Shown here piece by piece: positions 1-5,571 of a DNA stretch of 5,618 nucleotides; within the stretch, counting starts at the first letter, position 1; each line of letters starts with the position of its first letter. A program made the translations under genes and the position numbers. The notes beneath the pieces are model-generated. The model was not told the DNA's origin and ran no database searches. It worked only from the letters and a program-made list of their open reading frames with translations. Origin of the DNA: an uncultured Clostridia bacterium (GTDB lineage: Bacteria > Bacillota > Clostridia > Christensenellales > Aristaeellaceae). The stretch covers positions 1-5,618 of the forward strand of contig CAKUFB010000184.1 of the NCBI GenBank assembly GCA_934647145.1, given 5' to 3'.

Positions 1-128
1 GACCCCACCCACGGCCCCAACGGGGCCGCAAGGAAGCGATTCCCTGAAGGGAATCGCATAGACGGGCGGCTGCGGCCGCCCGAGGGAGCCCGCGAGTCGG
101 GGTGCCGCATTGCGCCAGGGCGACCTGG
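1..128. repeat. Hairpin-array repeat, module 1, upstream copy
   Basis: This stretch is a chain of short stem-loops with no credible reading frame. Visible stems are 12-18/22-28 (7 bp, loop aac), 36-44/49-57 (9 bp, loop tgaa), 63-70/75-82 (8 bp, loop tgcg) and 115-119/124-128 (5 bp, loop gcga, a GNRA type). It starts with GACCCC at base 1, as the related element at 1801 does, has the same order of a small GC hairpin followed by a ccct/aggg-type hairpin, and is likewise followed by module 2. Sequence identity to the downstream copy is loose; the resemblance is mainly in architecture. The left boundary may lie outside the window. A structured RNA is an alternative, but I do not recognise one. 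Confidence 0.5.
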
Positions 129-183
129 AGACAAACGTAGGAGGGGGTCCGGGGGAGGGTGCGCCGCAGCGCACCTCCCCCGG
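129..183. repeat. Hairpin repeat, module 2, upstream copy
   Basis: The element begins with agacaaac, continues through a G-rich ggagggggtc and ends in a strong stem-loop: left arm 149-164, loop cgca 165-168, right arm 169-183. The arms pair over 15 bp with one bulged G. The same head (gacaaac, then gg-ggggtc, then a gggggag/ctccccc stem) occurs at 1922-1977, so this is a repeated element and not a one-off hairpin. No T-run follows the stem on the + strand, so it is not a canonical intrinsic terminator. It lies 75 bases upstream of yqfC. Confidence 0.65.
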
Positions 184-258
184 GGAGACGCCGCCCCGCG
201 CGCATTCTGAACCGCTCTTCCCGGCGCATATTCTGTTTGCAGAAGGGGGGATGCGCCG

Positions 259-606
259 ATGAATCGAACGCTTCGCAAAAAAAGCGTCCGCAGACAGGAA
301 AGGCGGCTGAAAGCGGCCTATGCGCGCCGGATCGCGCATCCGGTGCTCGCGGGGCTCGAGCTGCCGGAGGACGTTTCGGGCCGCGCGGCGCGGCTGACGA
401 TACTGGGCTCTTCGCGCGCGCTGGTGGAGAACTGCCGGGGCGTGGAGGAGGTCGGCGAAACGCGCATGCGGCTGCGGCTGAGCGGCGGAACGCTGACTGT
501 CGAGGGGAAAGGGCTGTGCCTGACGGACGTGCGCGCGGACGCGGTATGCATATGCGGCTGCCTGGAGGCGCTGCGCCTGCCGGGCGCGGAGGACGCGCAT
601 GACTGA
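259..606 (+). CDS. yqfC: Sporulation protein of the YabP/YqfC family
   Basis: This 115-residue protein belongs to the small YabP/YqfC family, linked in Bacillus to sporulation under the mother-cell factor sigma-E; its biochemical role is unknown. The family pattern is clear: an LPEDV segment (about residues 36-40), the ITL-G-like strand LTILGS (46-51), the ENCRGV segment (57-62), then alternating short beta strands with glycine turns to the end. The N-terminus is very basic (about residues 1-25) and makes the protein somewhat longer than the roughly 93 residues of B. subtilis YqfC. The ATG is chosen because a G-rich Shine-Dalgarno (aagggggg, 243-250) lies 8 bases upstream. The last 8 bases overlap yqfD, so the two are probably co-translated. 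No convincing sigma-E promoter was found upstream. Confidence 0.9.
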   Translation: MNRTLRKKSVRRQERRLKAAYARRIAHPVLAGLELPEDVSGRAARLTILGSSRALVENCRGVEEVGETRMRLRLSGGTLTVEGKGLCLTDVRADAVCICGCLEALRLPGAEDAHD

Positions 607-1759
607 CCGCGTGCGCATCGAGGCCGAGGGTCTGTTTTTGGAACGGTTCGTTGAAAAGGCGCTGGAGGCGGGCGTGCGCTTTTCGCTGATCCGGCGGCTG
701 GATGAAAGGCATATGCTGCTCGAGACCGACTCGCCCGGCGCGCGGGAGGCGCTCGCGCTGCTGGAAAGGTACCGCCTGCGCGGGCGCGTCGCGGGCATGG
801 CGGGCTGGCCGGTGCTCAAGGGCCGGCTGAAGGCGCGCTGGACGCTTCTGTGCGGCGTGCTGATCTGCGCGGGGCTGCTGGCGGCGTTTTCAGGCTTCGT
901 CTGGCGCCTCGAGGTCGCGGATCGCTCGGGCGCGCCGGTGAATGCGGAGGTACTGGACGCGCTCAGCGACTGGGGCGCGCGCCTTCCCATGCGCAGGCGC
1001 GACGTGGACACGCAGCTTATTCGCCTGCGCCTTCTGAGCCGCTTTCCCGAGTACAGCTACGCCGGCGTGCGGGTGAGCGGCGCGACCCTTCGCGTGGAGC
1101 TGGTGCGCGCGGACGACGCGCCGGAGGTCTATGACCTTGCGGCCAGCCGCGACCTGGTGGCGCTTGAGGGCGGCATGGTGCTGTCAGTCACCGTGCTTGA
1201 CGGCGTGGCGGCGGTTCAGCCGGGCGAGACGGTGAAAAAGGGTCAGCTGCTCATCCGCGGCGAGGAGCGCATCTCGAAGGAGGAAACGCGCGGCGTGCGC
1301 GCCCGGGGCGAGGTCATGGCGCTGGTATGGTACGAGTCGGAATGCGCGCTGCCCCTGTGGCGGGAGGAAACCGCCTTCACCGGCCGCGTCAGCCGGGGAA
1401 GCGCGCTGGCGCTGGGCGGGCGTCAGTGGACGCTGACCGAGGCCGAGTCCTTTGAACACTGCGAGGAGGCGGTTCGCGAGCTTCCGCTGGGCGGCCTGTT
1501 CGCGCCGCTCAGGCTGATCGAGCGCACCCGGCGGGAAACGATCCTGCGCCGCGCGGCGTGCGACCCGGCTCAGGTCGAGGCACAGGCGCGCGCGCTTGCG
1601 CTGCAGGGCGCGAGGGCGCAGCTGCTGCCCGGCCAGGAGGAGACCGGCTTCTCTTTCAAGTGTACGCGAAGCGGTGACGCGCTTACCGTGCGCGCGCTGC
1701 TCGAGGCCCGCGCCCAGATCGCCGGGGGGAGGAGCACGCTCGAGAGGTCGCCTTTTTGA
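599..1759 (+). CDS. yqfD: Sporulation membrane protein YqfD
   Basis: This 386-residue protein is close to the length of B. subtilis YqfD (about 400). YqfD is a sigma-E-dependent sporulation protein of unknown mechanism, conserved as the partner of YqfC. Residues 1-80 form a basic, presumably cytoplasmic domain. One hydrophobic segment (about 82-103, LLCGVLICAGLLAAFSGFVW) should span the membrane. The rest is predicted to lie across it. A family hallmark is visible at about 186-221: an ALEGGMV strand followed by VQPGETVKKGQLLIRG, which resembles the hairpin of biotinyl/lipoyl-like folds. The start is supported by GGAGG at 588-592, 6 bases before the ATG and inside yqfC. The reading frame ends in TGA at 1757-1759, and a repeated hairpin motif begins on the last base of that stop. 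No intrinsic terminator with a T-run follows. Confidence 0.92.
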   Translation: MTDRVRIEAEGLFLERFVEKALEAGVRFSLIRRLDERHMLLETDSPGAREALALLERYRLRGRVAGMAGWPVLKGRLKARWTLLCGVLICAGLLAAFSGFVWRLEVADRSGAPVNAEVLDALSDWGARLPMRRRDVDTQLIRLRLLSRFPEYSYAGVRVSGATLRVELVRADDAPEVYDLAASRDLVALEGGMVLSVTVLDGVAAVQPGETVKKGQLLIRGEERISKEETRGVRARGEVMALVWYESECALPLWREETAFTGRVSRGSALALGGRQWTLTEAESFEHCEEAVRELPLGGLFAPLRLIERTRRETILRRAACDPAQVEAQARALALQGARAQLLPGQEETGFSFKCTRSGDALTVRALLEARAQIAGGRSTLERSPF

Positions 1760-1775
1760 CCGGGCCCTGCCCGGC
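1759..1775. repeat. 17-base hairpin motif, copy 1, abutting the yqfD stop
   Basis: The motif accgggccctgcccggc forms a 6-bp stem (1760-1765/1769-1774) around loop cct. Exact copies lie at 2098-2114 and 2211-2227. This first copy shares its leading A with the TGA stop of yqfD. No T-tract follows, so termination is not indicated, although a stem here could protect the 3' end of the yqfCD message. Confidence 0.8.
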
Positions 1776-1800
1776 TGGCGGTAGTGCAGCCAGCAACGTC

Positions 1801-1913
1801 GACCCCTCAGTCACCTGCGGTGATAGCTTCCCTTTCAGGAGAGCCTCATGCCCGCGCAGACCGAATGCCCTCCCCTGAAAGGGGAGGTGTCCGCAAAGCG
1901 GACGGTGGGGTTC
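1801..1913. repeat. Inverted-repeat (MITE/REP-like) element, module 1, downstream copy
   Basis: The left arm (about 1801-1845) and the reverse complement of the right arm (about 1868-1913) are related over their length, both running GACCCC-like end, small hairpin, then ccctttcagg. Each arm also folds on itself: 1811-1815/1819-1823 (tcacc, loop tgc, ggtga), an imperfect stem near 1827-1844, 1869-1876/1880-1887 (8 bp, loop gaa) and 1889-1894/1898-1903 (gtccgc, loop aaa, gcggac). A linker of about 20 bases separates the arms. The design of a terminal inverted repeat with hairpins and no coding capacity fits a small non-autonomous interspersed element. From memory, elements of this look are frequent in gut Clostridia genomes, but I cannot verify that here. 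The edges are approximate. Confidence 0.7.
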
Positions 1914-1921
1914 ACAGCCGC

Positions 1922-1977
1922 AGACAAACTTTGGTGGGGGTCTGGGGGAGCGCGAAGCGAAGCGGAGCCTCCCCCAG
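1922..1977. repeat. Hairpin repeat, module 2, downstream copy
   Basis: The element begins agacaaac, continues with ggtgggggtc and ends in a stem with a 9-bp perfect arm pair (ctgggggag 1942-1950, ctcccccag 1969-1977). The 18-base loop is purine-rich with two gcgaa units. It matches 129-183 in its head and outer stem but differs in the inner stem and loop. As upstream, it directly follows a module 1 element and has the same orientation, which supports a composite repeat unit. Confidence 0.7.
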
Positions 1978-1986
1978 CCAGCCCGC

Positions 1987-2001
1987 GTCGGCAGCGCCGA
2001 C
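1987..2001. repeat. Short stem-loop
   Basis: A perfect 6-bp stem (gtcggc 1987-1992, gccgac 1996-2001) closes loop agc. It sits just 3' of module 2 and may belong to it or to the next hairpin. Its function is unknown, and no T-run follows immediately. Confidence 0.45.
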
Positions 2002-2005
2002 ATGA

Positions 2006-2030
2006 GTTTTTCGGGCAAGCCCCGAAAAAC
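2006..2030. repeat. Inverted repeat with T-tract and A-tract arms
   Basis: The left arm gtttttcggg (2006-2015) pairs perfectly with cccgaaaaac (2021-2030) around loop caagc, giving a 10-bp stem. On either strand the T-run is on the 5' side of the GC core and the A-run on the 3' side, the reverse of an intrinsic terminator, so I do not call it one. It directly precedes the tandem palindromes. Confidence 0.6.
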
Positions 2031-2031
2031 C

Positions 2032-2114
2032 GGAGAATTCGGGAACTTCAATTAATGGTTCCCGAATTCGTCGCCCGACCCGGCGGCAGCAGGTGGAACC
2101 GGGCCCTGCCCGGC
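2032..2114. repeat. 83-base tandem repeat, unit 1, with 12-bp palindrome
   Basis: The unit opens with ggagaattcgggaac. It contains a perfect 12-bp inverted repeat (2035-2046 and 2058-2069) around an 11-base AT-rich loop, so both ends of the palindrome carry GAATTC. It continues with a ccggcggcagca segment and closes with copy 2 of the 17-base hairpin motif (2098-2114). Its first 65 bases match 2115-2179 at 62 positions. The AT-rich core stands out against the GC-rich surroundings. No T-run follows the stem. Confidence 0.85.
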
Positions 2115-2179
2115 GGAGAATTCGGGAACTTGAATTTATGGTTCCCGAATTCGTCGCCCGACCCGGCGGCAGCAAGTGG
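2115..2179. repeat. 83-base tandem repeat, unit 2 (65 matching bases)
   Basis: This is the second unit. Its 12-bp arms at 2118-2129 and 2141-2152 are identical to those of unit 1. Only three bases differ over 65: two in the loop (c2049 to g2132, a2054 to t2137) and one near the end (g2092 to a2175). Unaltered arms with a changed loop suit either recent duplication or selection on the palindrome. After this stretch the sequence diverges into the 37-base repeat. Confidence 0.85.
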
Positions 2180-2198
2180 GTGCAGGCTCAGCCTGCCG
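2162..2198. repeat. 37-base repeat, copy 1
   Basis: This segment runs from cccggcggcagca to gcctgccg and matches 2222-2258 at 36 of 37 bases (difference at 2175/2235). It contains a 6-bp stem, gcaggc 2182-2187 with gcctgc 2191-2196, around loop tca. It overlaps the end of the second 83-base unit, so the two repeat families are interleaved. A partial copy of its start is at 2079-2096. Confidence 0.8.
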
Positions 2199-2210
2199 GC
2201 AGCAACCGGA

Positions 2211-2227
2211 ACCGGGCCCTGCCCGGC
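2211..2227. repeat. 17-base hairpin motif, copy 3
   Basis: This is an exact copy of the motif at 1759-1775 and 2098-2114, with stem 2212-2217/2221-2226. The 22 bases 2208-2229 also match 2095-2116, so copies 2 and 3 share more flank than copy 1. It overlaps the start of the second 37-base repeat. Confidence 0.8.
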
Positions 2228-2258
2228 GGCAGCAGGTGGGTGCAGGCTCAGCCTGCCG
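2222..2258. repeat. 37-base repeat, copy 2
   Basis: This is the second copy, 60 bases after the first, with one mismatch and the same internal stem (2242-2247/2251-2256). It is the last repeat before the phoH leader. Confidence 0.8.
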
Positions 2259-2319
2259 ACCCCCGGAAGGAAAAACGCGAGCGGGCGCGAAATAGTATAG
2301 CATAGACAACCGACATAAT

Positions 2320-2325
2320 GGAGGG
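2320..2325 (+). promoter_or_regulatory. Shine-Dalgarno site that fixes the phoH TTG start
   Basis: GGAGGG lies 6 bases before the TTG at 2332. The in-frame ATG codons at 2356 and 2359 have no comparable site upstream, so the TTG start is preferred. Confidence 0.8.
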
Positions 2326-2331
2326 ACTTCC

Positions 2332-3330
2332 TTGCAGAACGAACAATACAGAGAAATGATGACCGTGGGCAACGTGGATCAGCTGATGGCGCTGTTCGGG
2401 CCGCACGACGAAAACGTGGATCTGGTGCGGCGCGAGACCGGCGCGGAGATCTTCGCCCACGGCGGCGAAATCACCCTTTCGGGCGAGGAGGAAGCGGTTC
2501 GCCTGGCGCATTTGGTGCTGGAGAAGCTGCTTGCGATTCTGGCGCAGGGGGAGGGCATCGACCGCTCGCGCATCCGCTACGCCATCGACCTGGCGCGCGA
2601 GGGCAACGCCGACCGCATCGAGGAGATCATGCAGGGCGTGATCGCCATCACCTACCGCGGCCGTCAGATCAAGTGCAAGACCCTGGGCCAGCAGAAGTAC
2701 ATCGACGCGATCAAGAAGAACACCTGCGTGTTCTCGGTCGGCCCGGCCGGCACCGGCAAGACCTACCTGGCCATCGCCATGGCGGTGGTGGCGCTCAAGA
2801 ACAAGGACATTGAGCGCATCATACTGACCCGTCCCGCGGTCGAGGCGGGCGAGAAGCTGGGCTTTCTGCCGGGCGACCTGCAGCAGAAGGTCGACCCGTA
2901 CCTCAGGCCGCTGTACGACGCGCTCAACGACATGATGGGGCCGGAGGGCTATCAGCGCCTGATGGAGCGGGGCGCGCTCGAGGTGGCGCCGCTGGCCTAC
3001 ATGCGCGGCCGCACGCTCAACGACGCCTTCATCATACTCGACGAGGCGCAGAACACCACCTCCGAGCAGATGAAGATGTTCCTGACCCGCATGGGTATGG
3101 GCTCCAAGATGATCATCACCGGCGACATCACCCAGATCGACCTGCCCGCCGGCAAGAGGAGCGGCCTGGTGGAGGCGCTCGAGGTGCTGCGCGGCGTGCC
3201 GGACATCGGCATGGTTACGCTGACCCACAAGGACGTGGTGCGCCACGAGCTGGTGCAGGCCATCGTCAAGGCCTATGAAAAGCACGACAACGCGCGAAGC
3301 GCGGACAGAAGACGCCCCACTGGAGGCTGA
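2332..3330 (+). CDS. phoH: PhoH family NTPase
   Basis: This 332-residue, presumably cytoplasmic protein matches the usual PhoH length. PhoH proteins are P-loop NTPases tied to RNA metabolism; their exact substrate is unsettled. Residues 1-110 form the N-terminal PhoH/KH-like part. The ATPase core begins with the family motif KTLGQQKYIDAI (116-127). Walker A is GPAGTGKT (137-144), RPAVEAGEKLGFLPGD lies at 167-182, Walker B is FIILDEAQNT (233-242), GDITQIDLP is at 264-272, and the terminal RHELVQAIVKAYE segment is at 304-316. All key residues are present. The start is TTG with a good Shine-Dalgarno. Its stop is 6 bases before pgpH, and it is followed by pgpH and ybeY, the conserved order. Promoter elements in the leader are not clear. 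Confidence 0.96.
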   Translation: MQNEQYREMMTVGNVDQLMALFGPHDENVDLVRRETGAEIFAHGGEITLSGEEEAVRLAHLVLEKLLAILAQGEGIDRSRIRYAIDLAREGNADRIEEIMQGVIAITYRGRQIKCKTLGQQKYIDAIKKNTCVFSVGPAGTGKTYLAIAMAVVALKNKDIERIILTRPAVEAGEKLGFLPGDLQQKVDPYLRPLYDALNDMMGPEGYQRLMERGALEVAPLAYMRGRTLNDAFIILDEAQNTTSEQMKMFLTRMGMGSKMIITGDITQIDLPAGKRSGLVEALEVLRGVPDIGMVTLTHKDVVRHELVQAIVKAYEKHDNARSADRRRPTGG

Positions 3331-3336
3331 TGAGAA

Positions 3337-5571
3337 ATGGACAGGAAGAAGACGAAGGCGAAGATCGGGCCGCGCCTGGCCGCCGTACTGATCGGTCTGA
3401 TAACCTATGTGCTCCTGTTTGGGCTGATGATCGCGGCCGCGCGGCCGGAGCAGTACGATCTGAAGGTGGGACAGGTCTCGCCCCTCACCATTACGGCCAC
3501 CAAGGACGTGGAGGACACCGTGACCACCCAGCAGCTCGTCGACGCGGCGGTGGCGGCGGTGCAGCCCAACTATGTCTCCGACACCACGGTCATGCCCAAG
3601 GTGCTGGAGAACCTGGAAAACGCGTTCGGCGCGATGGAGGCGATTCGCGCGCTGCAGACCGAAAACGGCGCGCTGACCGACGCGCAGGTGACCCAGGCGC
3701 TGGTGTCGCTGGCCCCGGTGCAGACCGACCGCGCGACCGTCGAGCGCATCTACGCCATGACCGACGAAGACTTCACCACCTTCAAGGACGAGCTCACCGC
3801 GCTCGTTTCCGGCGTGATGAGCAGCAACCTGGCCGAGGGTCAGGAGGAGGAGGCGGTCGCCAAGCTGGCGCGCGACCTGTCCAACGCGGGGCTGAGCGAG
3901 CAGGACGTGGAAATCGCCCGCCTGCTGGCTGCAACCTATATCGAGCCCAACATGTTCCTCGACGAGGAGGTCACCGAGGCCAATCGCCAGAAGGCCGCCG
4001 AGTCGATCGAGCCGGTGATCTACATCAAGGGCCGCAACATCGTCAAGTCAGGCGAGATCGTCACCCGGGCGCAGATCGCCATGCTGGACAGCCTGGGCCT
4101 TCTGAAGGACAAGTCCATCGACGTGATGATGTACCTGGGCATCGCGCTGCTGCTGCTGACGCTGATGGCGTCGGTGGCGGTCTACCTGCGCCTGTTCTAC
4201 AAAAACGTGCTTTTCGACCCGCACACGCTGACGCTGCTGTGTACGATCTGCGTGCTCACCGCCTGCGTCTGCCTCATGTGCCAGAAGATCAACGCCTACC
4301 TCATGCCCGTGTGCCTGGGCGTGATGCTGACGGCGCTTTTGATCGACTTCAGGCTGTCGATGGTGGTCAATATGTCGCTGGCGCTTTTGACCAGTCAGCT
4401 GGCCGCCGGCTCCAGCAACATCTTCACCGCCGCGATGTTCGCCGTGCTGATGACCAGCCTGGTTTCCGGCTCGCTCAGTCTGCTCGTGCTGCACAAAAAG
4501 CAGCAGCGCCTGACCGTGCTGCTGGCCGGCCTGATCGCGGGCCTGGGCAACGTGCTGACCACCTTCGCCTGCGGCCTGATCAACAGCGCGGACATTCGCA
4601 TGGTCGCCAATTACGCCCTGTGGTCGGGGCTGAGCGGGGTGCTGGCCTCGATCCTGTGCATCGGGCTTCAGCCGGCGCTCGAGTGGGTGTTCAACCTGGT
4701 CACCTCGGCCAAGCTGCTCGAGCTGAGCAACCCCAATCACCCGCTGATCCGCCGGCTGATCCTGGAGGCGTCGGGCACCTATCACCACTCGATCATCGTG
4801 GCCAACCTGGCCGAAGCGGCCGCCGACGCCATCGGGGCCAACGGCCTGCTGGCGCGCGTGGGCGCGTATTACCACGACGTGGGCAAGCTCAAGCGCCCGC
4901 TCTACTTCAAGGAAAACCAGATGGGCGACAACCCGCACGACCGCACCGACCCGCTGGTCTCCACCGCCATACTGACCGCCCACCCGCGCGACGGCGTGGC
5001 GCTGGCGCAGAAGGAGCGCATGCCGCAGGCCATACTCGACATCATCGAGCAGCACCACGGCGACACGCCGGTCATCTACTTCTACGACCGCGCGCGCAAG
5101 CTCTACGGCGACGAAAACACCAACATCGAGGACTTCCGCTACGCAGGCCCCAAGCCCCAGACCGCCGAGGCCGCCATCGTCATGCTGGCCGACACCGTCG
5201 AGGCCGCCGCCCGCGCCATGCCGGAGCCCACGACCGAAAAGATGAACGCCCTGATTCACAGGCTGGTGCGCGCCAAGATGGACGACGGCCAGCTGGACGA
5301 GTGCCCGCTGACCATGCGCGACCTGGAAAAGATCTGCCAGGCGTTTATGACCGTGCTCAACGGCGCCTTCCACGAGCGCGTGGAGTATCCCAACGTCAGC
5401 GTGACGCGCATTCCCACCCTGCCCGAGGTCGTATCCATCCCCAAGGAGGACGCGGCTCAGGCTCCTCAGCCCGCCGAACCTGCAAAGCCTGCCCAGTCTC
5501 AGACCGCCGCTCAGCCCGAGGCGAAGCCCGCCGCGCCGTCCGCCCCCGCCGCGCCGAAGGAGGAAAAATAA
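3337..5571 (+). CDS. pgpH: 7TM-HD membrane phosphodiesterase PgpH (YqfF), c-di-AMP hydrolase
   Basis: Proteins of this architecture hydrolyse the second messenger c-di-AMP to pApA (shown for Listeria PgpH). The 744-residue protein has an N-terminal membrane anchor (13-34), an outside-facing 7TMR-HDED domain (about 35-260), seven membrane segments (near 264-287, 296-316, 319-336, 341-357, 362-385, 392-413, 424-448) and a cytoplasmic HD domain (about 465-690). HD metal ligands are visible: H483/H484 (TYHHS), H513-D514 (YYHDVGK), H549, H573-H574-G-D (QHHGD) and D619 (LADT). Two features are odd: a Pro/Ala/Gln-rich tail (about 705-744) that makes it longer than B. subtilis YqfF (about 710), and five cysteines in one membrane segment (302-315). 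GGAGG at 3322-3326, inside phoH, lies 10 bases before the ATG. ybeY follows with no gap. Confidence 0.96.
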   Translation: MDRKKTKAKIGPRLAAVLIGLITYVLLFGLMIAAARPEQYDLKVGQVSPLTITATKDVEDTVTTQQLVDAAVAAVQPNYVSDTTVMPKVLENLENAFGAMEAIRALQTENGALTDAQVTQALVSLAPVQTDRATVERIYAMTDEDFTTFKDELTALVSGVMSSNLAEGQEEEAVAKLARDLSNAGLSEQDVEIARLLAATYIEPNMFLDEEVTEANRQKAAESIEPVIYIKGRNIVKSGEIVTRAQIAMLDSLGLLKDKSIDVMMYLGIALLLLTLMASVAVYLRLFYKNVLFDPHTLTLLCTICVLTACVCLMCQKINAYLMPVCLGVMLTALLIDFRLSMVVNMSLALLTSQLAAGSSNIFTAAMFAVLMTSLVSGSLSLLVLHKKQQRLTVLLAGLIAGLGNVLTTFACGLINSADIRMVANYALWSGLSGVLASILCIGLQPALEWVFNLVTSAKLLELSNPNHPLIRRLILEASGTYHHSIIVANLAEAAADAIGANGLLARVGAYYHDVGKLKRPLYFKENQMGDNPHDRTDPLVSTAILTAHPRDGVALAQKERMPQAILDIIEQHHGDTPVIYFYDRARKLYGDENTNIEDFRYAGPKPQTAEAAIVMLADTVEAAARAMPEPTTEKMNALIHRLVRAKMDDGQLDECPLTMRDLEKICQAFMTVLNGAFHERVEYPNVSVTRIPTLPEVVSIPKEDAAQAPQPAEPAKPAQSQTAAQPEAKPAAPSAPAAPKEEK

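Larger units (their letters stand above)
1760..2331. other. 572-base repeat-filled gap between yqfD and phoH
   Basis: No credible gene is visible. A + strand frame stays open for about 150 codons (1848-2300), but it crosses tandem repeats with an 83-base period that is not a multiple of three, shows no protein family, and matches what GC-rich DNA gives by chance. The gap holds at least ten stem-loops: an inverted-repeat element (1801-1913), module 2 (1922-1977), two isolated hairpins (1987-2001 and 2006-2030), a tandem palindrome pair (2032-2179), and paired GC-rich repeats (2162-2258). The last 70 bases are the leader of phoH. In B. subtilis yqfD and phoH are adjacent, so the gap looks like an accumulation of repeats at an operon boundary. 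Confidence 0.75.

Noticed and set aside
149..183. Intrinsic terminator of an upstream gene
   Set aside because: The stem is strong, but no T-run follows on the + strand and the reverse strand gives none either. The repeat interpretation fits better.
1..183. Known structured RNA (RNase P, SRP RNA, tmRNA or riboswitch)
   Set aside because: The hairpins are dense, but none of the conserved cores of these RNAs can be recognised, and part of the sequence recurs at 1922-1977.
226..254. Sigma-E type promoter for yqfC (GCATATT at 226-232 resembles a -35 element)
   Set aside because: No CATACAAT-like -10 lies 13-15 bases downstream; the region there is a G-run belonging to the ribosome site.
2035..2259. 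CRISPR array
   Set aside because: Only two copies per repeat family, the families overlap, the spacing differs (83 and 60), and the intervening segments are themselves repeated; no cas genes are near.
1848..2300. 150-codon + strand open frame in the yqfD-phoH gap
   Set aside because: It runs through repeats and palindromes, the 83-base period shifts the frame between units, and no protein family is recognisable.
2291..2319. Promoter for phoH (TATAGC at 2296-2301 or CATAAT at 2314-2319)
   Set aside because: The AT-rich pocket is suggestive, but no -35 hexamer lies at proper spacing, and CATAAT would place the start inside the ribosome site.
2248..3285. Long minus-strand open frame (345 codons) opposite phoH
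   Set aside because: It is the antisense of a clear PhoH gene. Its product is rich in His, Val, Leu and Gln without family motifs, as expected from GC-rich codon bias.
4048..5373. Long minus-strand open frame (441 codons) opposite pgpH
   Set aside because: It lies antisense to the membrane and HD domains of PgpH. The product is a low-complexity His/Gln/Gly/Val run with no recognisable domain.
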